A stretch of DNA of 64,000 bases. It comes from Alkaliphilus transvaalensis ATCC 700919 (GTDB lineage Bacteria; Bacillota; Clostridia; Peptostreptococcales; Natronincolaceae). The notes under the pieces were generated by a model. The model was not told where the DNA came from. It was given only the letters and a program-made list of their open reading frames with translations, and did not search any database. The position numbers and the translations under genes are program-made. Of this stretch, positions 17,207 to 25,955 are shown in pieces; the stretch's first letter is position 1, and every line of letters begins with the position of its first letter. The DNA lies in NCBI RefSeq assembly GCF_000621485.1, contig NZ_JHYF01000013.1, positions 107,453 through 171,452 on the forward strand, written 5' to 3'.

Positions 17207-18466
17207 TTAAAAATATTTATTTATCAAGTAGTTGGAATATCGAATACAGTTCTCCATTGAAACGGTGCTCATAATTTCTCCCGCTAAGTAAATGTTATTC
17301 TTCCCCTGCATTGCTTCCATTTTTTCATAGAAGCCCTTTTGCAATGTATCGGTATCAACATAAGGACACTGCTTCCAGCTTTTAAACTGATATAGCCTTG
17401 GATTTTCAATACCCAATGCTAATAAATCACTTTTTACCAACTGTAAAGATTTTACCCTAGAGTCTGCAGGATGATTGTAGGCATAAACCGTTAAAAGATT
17501 TTCCTCATTATTTGAATCCCACCGAGAATTCCAAAGGATGATATGACCCTTCCTTTTTGCAGACAGATTGTCTAACACACATCCGCACCCCTTTGGGAGT
17601 TGATCTACAATAAAAGTGTAAACGTTGTAATTTTGATATTTTATACAGCTGAAAAAATCCTTCATTTGACTATCTTCATTAAAAAGATTAGAAAATTGAT
17701 TAAGAGGGGCTGTTATGACAACCCGATCAAATTCTAGTTCCTCAACCTCTGTTTGAATCAACAAAGTGTTACCTTTTGATAAGGAAATTTGAGTTATATT
17801 TTGCCCTAATCTTAAATTTTTTACCTTCTGACCTAAGCTCTCGATTAAGGAGAATACACCCGCTTTCCATGTGAAAAATTCAGGCACCTCCATAAAAGAC
17901 ATTACAGTCTCATAGTTCAATATTCTTAACACATAAAGAGCTGGAACTGTATCAATGTCTCCTAGCCCGTAACTAGTGAAATAATGCATATAAATTTTTT
18001 TTAAAACCTTAAATTGGTGGTAATCACACCACTTTGAAAATGGCAGCATCAATGGCTCCTCAATGTGATGGATGTTGGTTTTATCTAATGATTTATAATC
18101 CTCTAAAACATCAGGCAGGCGATCGACCTCTTCCAGAAAATCTCCAAGTTCCTCCTTCTGAATTTGCATAATCTTATTACCCTTTATATCATAATTGACT
18201 CGAGACAAATTTGGACCATCAATTCTAATATTGAATTCCTTCATAAGATTTTTCAAATGCTTCTGAACAGGTAAACCAAAGACAGCACCCAATTCGTAAG
18301 ACTTACCCTTATACCAAATCGTATGGAGCTTACCACCTAACCGATTATCACTTTCAAATACAGTAACATTTCTATAACCCTTTTTTTGTAGTCCAGTGGC
18401 TATAACAAGCCCTGAGAGTCCGCCGCCGATCACAACAACCCTACATTTCGCTTTATCCATTGCCAT
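17207..18466 (-). CDS. FAD-dependent amine-oxidase/phytoene-desaturase-like oxidoreductase
   Basis: A 419-residue flavoprotein. It opens with the dinucleotide-binding motif VVVIGGGLSGLVIA (about residues 10-23) and the family-typical ESDNRLGGKLHT. A second FAD-contacting segment lies near the C-terminus (NIYLAGEIMSTVSMENCI). This is the layout of the flavin amine oxidase/carotenoid desaturase superfamily; substrate unknown. The start overlaps the 3' end of the transposase-like gene by 14 bases. The ATG at 18460 has better spacing from GGGGG than the one at 18466. The overlap implies translational coupling to that DNA-binding protein. Confidence 0.8.
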   Translation of the reverse strand: MAMDKAKCRVVVIGGGLSGLVIATGLQKKGYRNVTVFESDNRLGGKLHTIWYKGKSYELGAVFGLPVQKHLKNLMKEFNIRIDGPNLSRVNYDIKGNKIMQIQKEELGDFLEEVDRLPDVLEDYKSLDKTNIHHIEEPLMLPFSKWCDYHQFKVLKKIYMHYFTSYGLGDIDTVPALYVLRILNYETVMSFMEVPEFFTWKAGVFSLIESLGQKVKNLRLGQNITQISLSKGNTLLIQTEVEELEFDRVVITAPLNQFSNLFNEDSQMKDFFSCIKYQNYNVYTFIVDQLPKGCGCVLDNLSAKRKGHIILWNSRWDSNNEENLLTVYAYNHPADSRVKSLQLVKSDLLALGIENPRLYQFKSWKQCPYVDTDTLQKGFYEKMEAMQGKNNIYLAGEIMSTVSMENCIRYSNYLINKYF

Positions 18467-19520
18467 TGCCCCCTTTTCTTTGATTCAGCAAAGCAAAAAG
18501 CCAAAGGGGTAATGTGTCGAAGTCCACATTATTCTGGGCAGCTCTTTCAAGAATAATCTCTGCCGGCACTTTTCCTTCATTGCTACCGCTAGAGATGCTC
18601 CTAGAGAAATTGTAATTTCTTAAAAACTTTTGAAATGCTCTTTCAAACTTATGAAAAGAGTCAATCCCCTTATCCGTTGGGATTTTGTTATAAAACTCTT
18701 TGACCAAGAATTCATTAAAGCCATCTATATTATCAAATAAAGGACTTTCTTCATCTTCAATGAAACTGTGTTTTATATTTAAATGTTCAAGGATTTCCCG
18801 ATCCTTATTACCCTTCACAAAATAAGCTACAAATTCTTTTGTTTTTTTAGTAATTAAATAATCTATTTTTAAATTAAATGTCTTAAGCAAATACACAATT
18901 TTCAACTGAAAAAAATGCCAAATATCTATATCTTGCTTTTTATTGTATAGTTTTACAACACCAAATTTGGAGTAGAAATCATAAAAACTGTACTGATATA
19001 TTTTACCAATCCCATCAAATTTTCCGATAAAGTCAATACGTTGAACTACATAATGACCTGGATAATGAGCTTCTTGCTCGTTGACCACTGGTTTTATCTT
19101 TTCTTTGTTTTTTTGACTGGCCCTTGATTGTAGGGCTTTATTTTTCGAATATAAAATACGTTGAGCTTTTCTTGACAAGTTATTCCGTTTTAAGACGTTA
19201 TAAATTCCTGATTCACCAATATTAAGATTTTCTGATTTTAGTTCGTAGTAAATCCTCTTGGGGCCATCTGAGGGGTGTTTCTCTACATAGGCTAAAATTT
19301 CGCCCTCAATGGTTTTATTTACTTTATTGGGCATTTGAGGCTTTTTAGGTTCCTTATTTTTCAATCCACTGAAGCCATACTTCTGATAAGACCTGTACCA
19401 ATTATAAAATGTCGTCCTTGAAATACCAAATAATTTACAGGTATGAGATACATTATTTTCCTTAAAACCATGCTTCAATATCATATATTTGCTATGGGCA
19501 TTAAACCCTTCTGATTTCAT
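18453..19520 (-). CDS. Transposase-derived HTH/integrase-like protein, probably domesticated
   Basis: A 355-residue protein built like an IS481/IS3-type transposase. Tandem helix-turn-helix units (GISRTTFYNWYRSYQKYG, about residues 32-49, and GESGIYNVLKRNNLSRKA, about 107-124) precede an RNase-H-like fold (RIDFIGKFDGIGKIYQYSFY). The usual DDE acids seem lost: the second-Asp strand reads YLITKKTKEF where TDNG.EF is expected, and the third-site helix reads IDGFNEFLVKEF. I see no terminal inverted repeats bounding the gene. It has its own promoter and overlaps an FAD oxidoreductase gene. I infer a domesticated DNA-binding regulator rather than an active transposase. Confidence 0.7.
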   Translation of the reverse strand: MKSEGFNAHSKYMILKHGFKENNVSHTCKLFGISRTTFYNWYRSYQKYGFSGLKNKEPKKPQMPNKVNKTIEGEILAYVEKHPSDGPKRIYYELKSENLNIGESGIYNVLKRNNLSRKAQRILYSKNKALQSRASQKNKEKIKPVVNEQEAHYPGHYVVQRIDFIGKFDGIGKIYQYSFYDFYSKFGVVKLYNKKQDIDIWHFFQLKIVYLLKTFNLKIDYLITKKTKEFVAYFVKGNKDREILEHLNIKHSFIEDEESPLFDNIDGFNEFLVKEFYNKIPTDKGIDSFHKFERAFQKFLRNYNFSRSISSGSNEGKVPAEIILERAAQNNVDFDTLPLWLFALLNQRKGGNGNG

Positions 19521-19562
19521 AATAGTTCTCCCCCCTGGTTCCTACTTTAACTTTTTTGAGTA

Positions 19563-19617
19563 CTAGTGCCTCTTGGCAATTAATTTCTTCTATGTTTTAA
19601 CTGCCAAAAGGCACTAG
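19563..19617. repeat. Long leader hairpin before the transposase-like gene
   Basis: CTAGTGCCTCTTGGCA (19563-19578) and TGCCAAAAGGCACTAG (19602-19617) pair over 16 positions with one mismatch and a 23-base loop. It falls just downstream of the predicted promoter, hence within the mRNA leader. There is no T-run, so an operator or RNA regulatory role is likelier than termination. Confidence 0.65.
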
Positions 19618-19630
19618 CTATCTTGTATAA

Positions 19631-19659
19631 AATATATAATAAGGGGAGCTATTTGTAAA
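19631..19659 (-). promoter_or_regulatory. Predicted promoter of the transposase-like/FAD operon
   Basis: On the minus strand, TTTACA (19654-19659), 17 bases, TATATT (19631-19636). The start point would fall just before the 16-base inverted repeat. Confidence 0.55.
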
Positions 19660-19703
19660 TAGATGATACTAGTTGATAAACTTATCTAAATAAGCAATTT
19701 ACT

Positions 19704-20447
19704 TTAATTATTTAATGCATTCATTTCTGCTACTGTATAAAAGTAGTAGCTAAGTCCAGTTTGTTGACTCTCTAGCATATCTCTGTGAAAGTCATCCTCA
19801 ATAAAAAACCGGGCTGTCTCAACAAGTTCTTTAGCGTCAGTAGGCATATCATGAGAATTCAAGAACGCTATATGTCTTTCTAGTTCTTTTTTTAGTCTCT
19901 CGTCATTTGGTCTCCATCCATTTTTTAACCCATTAGCTAAAAAGCTCATAAACCTTTCGGATTCTATTGCCATTTCATTTAGTTCATTTACATCAATTGA
20001 ATCTGTATCCATCTCAAATTCATACGCTTCACTTAAATATTCTTTTTGCTCAGCAAGTACCTCTTTCCATTCCTCTTTATTCAGTCCTTTAAACATTTTT
20101 GATTGCTCCATATTTTCTCCTTTCTCAGCACAAATGATTGATTCTTCAATTGTCTTTAATATCCCATCCATTCTTTCACTCCGTTCACTTAGAAGCTTGT
20201 ATTGCCGTTTTAAGGTCTCAATTCTATTTGATTCATTATCCATAGCCGTTTTTATGTCTTTTAATGAAAAATCTAATTCTCTATAAAACAATATTTGCTG
20301 TAATCTTTCTAATTCTTTTATTCCATAAATTCTATACCCACCCTCTGTTACTTTAAGTGGTTCCAACAGACCTACCTTATGATAATGATGTAATGTCTTC
20401 ACAGTAGTTCCTGCTAATCGGGCAACCTCTTTAACTGTATACGCCAT
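19704..20447 (-). CDS. MerR-family regulator with TipAS ligand domain
   Basis: A 247-residue regulator. The MerR winged helix comprises YTVKEVARLAGTTVKTLHHY and GLLEPLKVTEGGYRIY. A coiled-coil dimer helix (about residues 75-110) leads to a C-terminal TipAS-type domain (about 115-247), which in TipA and Mta-like proteins binds hydrophobic or thiopeptide antibiotics. Its two ABC-exporter genes lie immediately upstream on the same strand (95-base gap), so it probably activates that exporter when a drug is bound. Confidence 0.9.
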   Translation of the reverse strand: MAYTVKEVARLAGTTVKTLHHYHKVGLLEPLKVTEGGYRIYGIKELERLQQILFYRELDFSLKDIKTAMDNESNRIETLKRQYKLLSERSERMDGILKTIEESIICAEKGENMEQSKMFKGLNKEEWKEVLAEQKEYLSEAYEFEMDTDSIDVNELNEMAIESERFMSFLANGLKNGWRPNDERLKKELERHIAFLNSHDMPTDAKELVETARFFIEDDFHRDMLESQQTGLSYYFYTVAEMNALNN

Positions 20448-20542
20448 GATACTTCACCCCTTTCATTTTTTTCCTAAAATAGAATTCCATAGCTTATTTA
20501 ACCTTCTTAGTAGCAAGTAAATTTGATGTTTTTTAGCAATTA

Positions 20543-21319
20543 TTATATTGAATTTTGAAATTTTTTAAATGACTGTAGTGAAATTAAAACGCATATCACT
20601 CCAAATAGGAGCACCATTGCTCCATTATTAATCACCTCTGTCCAATTAATTTGTGAGCTTAGCACCTCACGAGCTCCTACTATTGCCCAATCAATAGGAT
20701 TTACAGTGCTTATTGTACGAATCCAAGCAGGCATAAGATGTCTTGGCATAAATGCTGATGATAGAAACATAAGGGGCAAGGTAAAAAATTGCAGGGCAGT
20801 TATCATAGCTTCATGCTTACGTGTTATAAGTGCTAAACTAATCGATAGAGCACTAACCCCTAGCCCCAACAATATAGGGATAGTTAAAAATATTATTATA
20901 CTAGAGATATTTAAGGTAAATCTTGCCCCCATAGTTAAAGCCAATAACACTATAATAATAAACTGAGCCAGCAAAAGAACAATTAGCTGCACTAATTCAC
21001 TTAAGATTATTACGATTTTATTTATAGGGGATACTAAAAAACGTTCCAATGCTCCATAATTTAAATCTGTTAATGTACCCATCCCAGTATAGATACCGAT
21101 AAACAATGTATTCATTACTATCATACCCGGCAGAATATATACTACATAGGAATCAGTGAAAAAACCTGGAATCTGAACGATTCCTTTAAATAGATTACCA
21201 AACAGTAATAACCATATGATCGGTTGTGCCATTGACATAAAAATAGTCATTGGTCTACGAAATGTTGGTCTAATACGGCGTAGGGCCAAATTCCAAGTAT
21301 CCTTTATTAATTTTTTCAT
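20543..21319 (-). CDS. ABC-2 exporter permease (DrrB-like)
   Basis: A 258-residue permease with six predicted helices, of the DrrB/ABC-2 drug-exporter type. Family hallmarks are RRPMTIFMSMAQPIIWLLLF near the N-terminus and LPLMFLSSAFMPRHLMPAWI about residue 190. I start at the ATG at 21319, 8 bases after AAAGGAG, not at an ATG 48 bases upstream, which would leave that site inside the gene. It pairs with the ATPase encoded 37 bases upstream to form a drug or lipid exporter, probably under the MerR/TipAS gene that follows. Confidence 0.9.
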   Translation of the reverse strand: MKKLIKDTWNLALRRIRPTFRRPMTIFMSMAQPIIWLLLFGNLFKGIVQIPGFFTDSYVVYILPGMIVMNTLFIGIYTGMGTLTDLNYGALERFLVSPINKIVIILSELVQLIVLLLAQFIIIVLLALTMGARFTLNISSIIIFLTIPILLGLGVSALSISLALITRKHEAMITALQFFTLPLMFLSSAFMPRHLMPAWIRTISTVNPIDWAIVGAREVLSSQINWTEVINNGAMVLLFGVICVLISLQSFKKFQNSI

Positions 21320-21356
21320 ATCTATCGCTCCTTTGTCATTATATAAATTCATGATA

Positions 21357-22328
21357 TTAATATTCAATGCTTTTACCTGTATATTTTAGATATACTACAT
21401 CAAGGGATGGGGGAATAACCTCGACTGAAGCTACATCTATTGATAATGATTGTAATACCTGTAGTATATTAGGTAATATACTTGAACCTCTGCTGACTAT
21501 CAGCTGTAGGTCTTTACTTTTGACTTTTACCTCTTTCACACCTTCTTGCTTTTTTAAAACATCTTCAATGTGAACAATGCTGTTTGAATAATTTTTTAGT
21601 AGTTCTATCTTAATTATATCCCCTGCCAATTCTTCCTTTAATTCTCTAGGAGACCCTTCAACAATAACCTTGCCTTGATCAATAATCGCCACTCGATCTG
21701 CAAGACGGTCAATTTCATCTAAATAGTGAGAAGTCAGTAAAATAGTAACCTTCTCCTTTTTTGAGAGATTAGAAATTATTTCCCAAAGAGTAGACCTTGC
21801 CTCTGGATCGAGACCAGTAGTTGGTTCATCTAAAAATAAGATTTGAGGGTTGTGGATGATTCCCATGGCTATATCCAGTTTCCGCAGCATTCCACCGGAA
21901 TAAGTCAAGGTAGACCTATTAGCAGCATCTTCTAATCTAAAAATACTAATTAATTCATCTACCCTATCCTTTAGATTCTTGCCTTTTATCCCGTGTAGTT
22001 GTCCCTGAAGAATTAAATTTTCTCTACCAGTTGAGTCATAACAAACTCCTGATTTTTGAGAGACACACCCAATGACACGTCGAACCTTATCAGGCTGCAA
22101 TAAGACATCGATTCCTAATACATTAGCTTCACCACTATCAGGCCTTGATAATGTAGTCAAAATTTTTACTGTTGTCGATTTTCCTGCTCCATTAGGACCA
22201 AGAAGCCCATAAATAGTTCCAGATCTAATACTAAAGGTTAGTCCATCTAATGCTTTTATGCTACCTCTATAGGTCTTTACTAAATTATTGACTTCAATGG
22301 CGTTATTGTTTTCGTTCTTTAATAACAT
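21357..22328 (-). CDS. ABC exporter ATPase (DrrA-like)
   Basis: A 323-residue nucleotide-binding subunit: Walker A GPNGAGKSTT (about residues 44-53), signature YSGGMLRKLD, Walker B ILFLDEPTTGLDPEAR, and the H-loop LTSHYLDE. The long C-terminal extension (about 220-323) is typical of DrrA-type ATPases. AAGGAGG precedes the ATG. It is first in an operon with the permease and then the MerR gene. Confidence 0.95.
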   Translation of the reverse strand: MLLKNENNNAIEVNNLVKTYRGSIKALDGLTFSIRSGTIYGLLGPNGAGKSTTVKILTTLSRPDSGEANVLGIDVLLQPDKVRRVIGCVSQKSGVCYDSTGRENLILQGQLHGIKGKNLKDRVDELISIFRLEDAANRSTLTYSGGMLRKLDIAMGIIHNPQILFLDEPTTGLDPEARSTLWEIISNLSKKEKVTILLTSHYLDEIDRLADRVAIIDQGKVIVEGSPRELKEELAGDIIKIELLKNYSNSIVHIEDVLKKQEGVKEVKVKSKDLQLIVSRGSSILPNILQVLQSLSIDVASVEVIPPSLDVVYLKYTGKSIEY

Positions 22329-22563
22329 TTGATTACCTCCTTGGAATTATTGATATTGAAACTGTAATCTTTCAGCTGGTATTTCTTAATGTATAAATTG
22401 CCACTAATATCATTCCTTTTAAGTTTATAATATTGCAATATTATCTCTAAATTAATGTTAATGCCTCCCCTAAGGTAAGAGTCAAGTAATTAGAATAAAA
22501 AATTTTTAGATCTCAATATTAAAGAGAATTTGAATAGTTCTTATAATGGTATGCTAATGAAAA

Positions 22564-22589
22564 TCCCCCAAACTTTTTAGTCTGAGGGA
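22564..22589 (-). terminator. Terminator of the second ABC exporter operon
   Basis: On the minus strand, TCCCTCAGACT and AGTTTGGGGGA pair around an A-rich loop and run into ATTTTC. The same stem sequence recurs at 26005-26031. Confidence 0.75.
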
Positions 22590-22602
22590 ACACATAAAAT
22601 AA

Positions 22603-23367
22603 TTATATTTTTTTATATACTCTCATTGCAAAGAGATAAGCAACAACAATTATTGCTATACACCAAGCAAGGGCAACCCAGATATCATTTCCTACTGGTT
22701 GGCTTGCTAGTAAATTACGAATTGCTTCTACAATAGGCGTTACAGGTTGATTTTTTGCAAAGGCACCTACTACTGGAGGCATCGTATCTGTTGGTACAAA
22801 GGCAGAACTGATAAATGGCAAGAAGACGATTGGATATGCGAATGCCCCTGCACCATCTGGTGTTTTAGCAGCAAGCCCCGCAATTACAGCAATCCAAGTC
22901 AAGGCAAGGGTAAAAATCCCAAGAATTCCAAATACCGCTAACCATTCTAAGATTCCTGCCGAAGAACGGAATCCCATTAATAATGCAACAAGTATAATCA
23001 CTACTACAGAAATTCCATTTGAAATTAATGAGGTTAATACATGTCCCCACAAAACTGTAGAACGAGCAATAGGCATAGAGTGAAAACGTTCAAAGATCCC
23101 CCGCTGTTTATCTGTAAACAAACGGTAAGCTACATATGCAATCCCACTACCAATAGCCATTAACATTATACCTGGCAATAGATAGTTAACATAATTTTCT
23201 GTACCCGTTTCAATTGCACCACCAAATACATAAACGAACAATAACATCATGGCAATTGGTGTGATACAAACTGTAATAATTGTATCCATACTTCTAAAAA
23301 TATGACGCATCGACCGGCCAAACATAACACTCAAATCTTTTAAAAAATATTTATTTGTTGATTCCAT
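22603..23367 (-). CDS. ABC-2 exporter permease
   Basis: A 254-residue permease with six predicted helices. It shows DrrB-like features: a basic N-terminal helix (FGRSMRHIFRSMDTI), GIFERFHSMPIARSTV in the cytoplasmic loop, and YPIVFLPFISSAFVPTDTMP before the last helices. The start codon follows the ATPase stop directly, so the two are one exporter. It is distinct in sequence from the permease at 20543, so this is a second, independent system. Substrate unknown; drug efflux is likely. Confidence 0.9.
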   Translation of the reverse strand: MESTNKYFLKDLSVMFGRSMRHIFRSMDTIITVCITPIAMMLLFVYVFGGAIETGTENYVNYLLPGIMLMAIGSGIAYVAYRLFTDKQRGIFERFHSMPIARSTVLWGHVLTSLISNGISVVVIILVALLMGFRSSAGILEWLAVFGILGIFTLALTWIAVIAGLAAKTPDGAGAFAYPIVFLPFISSAFVPTDTMPPVVGAFAKNQPVTPIVEAIRNLLASQPVGNDIWVALAWCIAIIVVAYLFAMRVYKKI

Positions 23368-24129
23368 TTATTTCTCCCCCTTTTTACCAATGATTGTTAG
23401 GAATATTTCTTCTAATGTAGGTTGTTTTTCAACATATTCAATTTTTGCAGGTGGAAATAACTTTTTCAAGCCTTCTAGTGTATCTAGCGCAATAATTTTC
23501 CCCCCATGAAGAATAGCAATTTTATCTGCAAGTTGTTCTGCTTCCTCTAAATATTGTGTCGTTAAAAATACCGTAGTTCCTGTAGCTGATAACTCTTTTA
23601 TAATACTCCAAACTTCTAAACGTGCTTCTGGATCAAGACCTGTTGTTGGTTCATCTAGAAAAATAATCTTTGGATTTCCCACAAGACTCATTGCGATATC
23701 AATTCTTCTTTTCATACCTCCTGAGTAAGTATCCACTCTACGGTCTGCAGCTTCTGACATACCAAAACGATTAATTAACTCATCTACTACTTGATTTGGA
23801 TTTTTAAGATGTCTAAGCTTTGCTATCATTTGAAGATTTTCACGTCCAGTCAAAATTTCATCAATAGCAGCAAACTGACCAGTAAGACTGATAGAACCTC
23901 TTATCTCACTGGGATTTTTTTCAACATCAAAACCATTGATCACAACACTTCCAGCATCTAATTTAAGTAAAGTAGCCATGATTCTAATCATCGTAGTTTT
24001 TCCTGCTCCATTAGAACCTAGTAATGCAAAGATACCTCCCTCCTCTACTTCCATATCTACTCCCTTGAGGACTTCTACATCCTTGTAAGCCTTCTTAACC
24101 CCTTTAACTTGAATTATATTTTTTTTCAT
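23368..24129 (-). CDS. ABC exporter ATPase
   Basis: A 253-residue ATPase: Walker A GSNGAGKTTM (about residues 38-47), signature YSGGMKRRID, Walker B IIFLDEPTTGLDPEAR, and H-loop LTTQYLEE (Gln replaces the His, as in several DrrA-like proteins). AAAGGAGG precedes the ATG. It lies 50 bases after the terminator of the KTR gene, so it either has a weak local promoter or depends on read-through from the PadR/DUF1048 operon. Confidence 0.95.
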   Translation of the reverse strand: MKKNIIQVKGVKKAYKDVEVLKGVDMEVEEGGIFALLGSNGAGKTTMIRIMATLLKLDAGSVVINGFDVEKNPSEIRGSISLTGQFAAIDEILTGRENLQMIAKLRHLKNPNQVVDELINRFGMSEAADRRVDTYSGGMKRRIDIAMSLVGNPKIIFLDEPTTGLDPEARLEVWSIIKELSATGTTVFLTTQYLEEAEQLADKIAILHGGKIIALDTLEGLKKLFPPAKIEYVEKQPTLEEIFLTIIGKKGEK

Positions 24130-24178
24130 CTATTTTCCTCCTTTACAATATAGCTTGATCGTTGTTATAAATAAATAA

Positions 24179-24218
24179 AGAGCCGATAACAGTGATTTCA
24201 CTCACGATTATCGGCTCT
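24179..24218 (-). terminator. Terminator overlapping the end of the KTR gene
   Basis: AGAGCCGATAA and TTATCGGCTCT pair exactly. The minus strand continues TTTATTTATTT. The stem contains the KTR gene's stop codon. Confidence 0.85.
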
Positions 24219-24396
24219 GCGTCTTTACGTCTGGCTCTTTGATAACTGATATATTCAGTTGTTTTACATTGATTTTCGTCTCCTGCTTACACTTAGGACA
24301 AAATAGTGGAAAGTTTTCCATTACCGTATCAACACCTATCTTGACCCTTGTTTTGTTACCACAGACTGGGCATAATATCCATTCGTATTTAAACAC
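24208..24396 (-). CDS. Small zinc-ribbon protein, Cys-rich KTR family
   Basis: A 62-residue protein with two CxxC knuckles (CPVCGNKTRVKIG and CPKCKQE) and the KTR motif, matching the Cys_rich_KTR family. Such proteins are frequent on conjugative elements and in accessory regions of Firmicutes; function unknown. It starts at a GTG, 5 bases after a GGGGGG run. It lies between the DUF1048 genes and an ABC exporter. Confidence 0.8.
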   Translation of the reverse strand: MFKYEWILCPVCGNKTRVKIGVDTVMENFPLFCPKCKQETKINVKQLNISVIKEPDVKTQSR

Positions 24397-24476
24397 GCTA
24401 TCCCCCCTTTTACTTTATGTTTTTGTAAATTCTTATCATTTTAATGCCTTTATACATTAAGCTCATGGTGATGTCT

Positions 24477-24848
24477 TTATTTTGAGTTCCTTCCCTTTCC
24501 GACTTTTTTCAGTATGTCGCGGTTTAACGTCTCCCGCCAGTTTGCTGTGTATGTGCTGGCATTTCGCAGAAGCTCGTCGCAGAATGCCGCCACGTCATCA
24601 CCAGTAATATCTAAAACATGTATTCCGTCCGCTACACCTGTTTCAAACAATTCTATAAGATCATAATGGATTTTCATCATGTCATAGCCGGATCCCGCCG
24701 CAAACATCCACATGTGTCCCTGTATTTTCTTAAAGACGTATTGATAATCTGTCGGCAAAGCCTCTACTCTGGCCATTTGTTGCTTGTACTCACGCTTGCT
24801 CTTAATTATTTTTTTGATATTGAAGTAACTATCGAAAAACTCAGACAT
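24477..24848 (-). CDS. DUF1048 family protein, copy 3
   Basis: A 123-residue helical cytoplasmic protein of the DUF1048 family. Hallmarks are a basic N-terminal helix with RVEALPTDYQYVFKKIQ (about residues 27-43), an acidic middle (LIELFETGVADGIHV) and DITGDDVAAFCDELL (about 80-94). It is the last of three tandem paralogues behind a PadR regulator. The family has no assigned activity that I know; it is usually found next to PadR and exporter genes. Confidence 0.85.
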   Translation of the reverse strand: MSEFFDSYFNIKKIIKSKREYKQQMARVEALPTDYQYVFKKIQGHMWMFAAGSGYDMMKIHYDLIELFETGVADGIHVLDITGDDVAAFCDELLRNASTYTANWRETLNRDILKKVGKGRNSK

Positions 24849-24863
24849 TTGATTGCTCCTCCT

Positions 24864-25214
24864 TTACTTTTTCTTATCCGTTATCTTTTTCATTTCCTTG
24901 CTATATTCTTGGTCAATAGATTCTTGAATGATGTCAGCAAAAGTTTTTGAATCTTTGACTAGATCGTCGCAGAAAGCCGCTACGTCACTGCCCGTCACTT
25001 CGAGCACGGCTTTCCCCAAGGCCGCCCCCTCTTCAAAAAGATCGATAATCCCCGAGAGCATATCCGTCTCTTCTGTTAGCTCAACAAGACCAACCTTAAA
25101 GAGGTATTTTTCAATCTCTTTATAAACAATCTGATAATCTTGGGGTAGGGCCTTGACCCGAGCAACATGGGCCCGCCACTTTTTTTTACCTTCAATGATA
25201 TCTTTTATGCTCAT
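24864..25214 (-). CDS. DUF1048 family protein, copy 2
   Basis: A 116-residue paralogue of its neighbours: RVKALPQDYQIVYKEIEKYL, then IIDLFEEGAALGKAV and EVTGSDVAAFCDDLV. It is 10 bases after copy 1 and 15 before copy 3, each with its own ribosome binding site (AGGAGG here). Divergence between copies is large in the central helix, where a ligand or partner specificity could lie. Confidence 0.85.
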   Translation of the reverse strand: MSIKDIIEGKKKWRAHVARVKALPQDYQIVYKEIEKYLFKVGLVELTEETDMLSGIIDLFEEGAALGKAVLEVTGSDVAAFCDDLVKDSKTFADIIQESIDQEYSKEMKKITDKKK

Positions 25215-25224
25215 ATTATTCCTC

Positions 25225-25572
25225 CTATTTACCTAATTTTTTTGCGATATTATTATTCAGTTGCTGGCGCCACTTGTCGCGATAAGACTTTGTCCCTTCT
25301 TCACCAGCCAGAGCTGAACAGAATCCTTCTATATCCTCACCCAAAACCTCCTGTACACTCTGCCCCTCCACCGCGGCTTCCTCCAAGAGGCCAAGGACAC
25401 CATCAAGAATTGACATGAGGTTGCGACCAGTGAAATCTGAGTACTGCCAAAGATTGGTGTCTATTTTTTCCCATGCCTCTTGAAAATCAACAGGCAGCTT
25501 CTTGATCCGGGAATCGAAGTCTTGCGCTTGTTTTTCCATGTCTCTACCTGTGATTTTATCCCAAAAATTCAT
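25225..25572 (-). CDS. DUF1048 family protein, copy 1
   Basis: A 115-residue DUF1048 protein: RIKKLPVDFQEAWEKIDTNLW, LGLLEEAAVEGQSV, VLGEDIEGFCSALAGEE. Its ATG overlaps the PadR stop codon (TAATG), which couples its translation to the regulator and suggests the two proteins work together. Confidence 0.85.
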   Translation of the reverse strand: MNFWDKITGRDMEKQAQDFDSRIKKLPVDFQEAWEKIDTNLWQYSDFTGRNLMSILDGVLGLLEEAAVEGQSVQEVLGEDIEGFCSALAGEEGTKSYRDKWRQQLNNNIAKKLGK

Positions 25573-25877
25573 TATATCTCCTCCTTCAATTGGTTAATTT
25601 TAGATGATAGAAACTCCCATTTTTCCCAAAACTTCTGTAGTTCCTTCCGACCCCCGTCATTGAGGACGAAAAATTTTCGTGGCGGCCCTGTATCCGATGG
25701 TTTTTTCGTAATTTCCACCAACTTATTTTTCTCAAGCCGCACCAAGATTGTATAAACCGTCCCATCTACAACGTCCGAAAAACCGAGGGCCTTCAGTCGA
25801 CGGGTGATCTCGTAGCCGTAGGTTTCTCCCCGACTTATAATTTCAAGTATACAGCCCTCTAGTACGCCTTTAAGCAT
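25572..25877 (-). CDS. PadR-family regulator (short form)
   Basis: A 101-residue PadR of the short class: winged helix with LEIISRGETYGYEITRRLKA, VDGTVYTILVRLEKNKLVEI and PPRKFFVLNDGGRKEL, then one dimerisation helix. It heads the operon with three DUF1048 genes. The promoter (25961-25989) carries nested TACTA/TAGTA repeats, as expected for autorepression. Short PadRs of this kind often bind flat aromatic drugs and regulate adjacent efflux genes. Confidence 0.9.
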   Translation of the reverse strand: MLKGVLEGCILEIISRGETYGYEITRRLKALGFSDVVDGTVYTILVRLEKNKLVEITKKPSDTGPPRKFFVLNDGGRKELQKFWEKWEFLSSKINQLKEEI

Positions 25878-25955
25878 TTCTGTTAGGTTTTCCAGCGTAA
25901 TCCCTCCTTACTATTCAGTAATACTAATTACCAGTATTCCGTATTACTTACTACC

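Noticed and set aside
18453..19520. Calling this gene an active insertion sequence
   Set aside because: The expected catalytic acids are not where they should be, no terminal repeats or target duplications were seen, and it overlaps a metabolic gene in an apparent operon.
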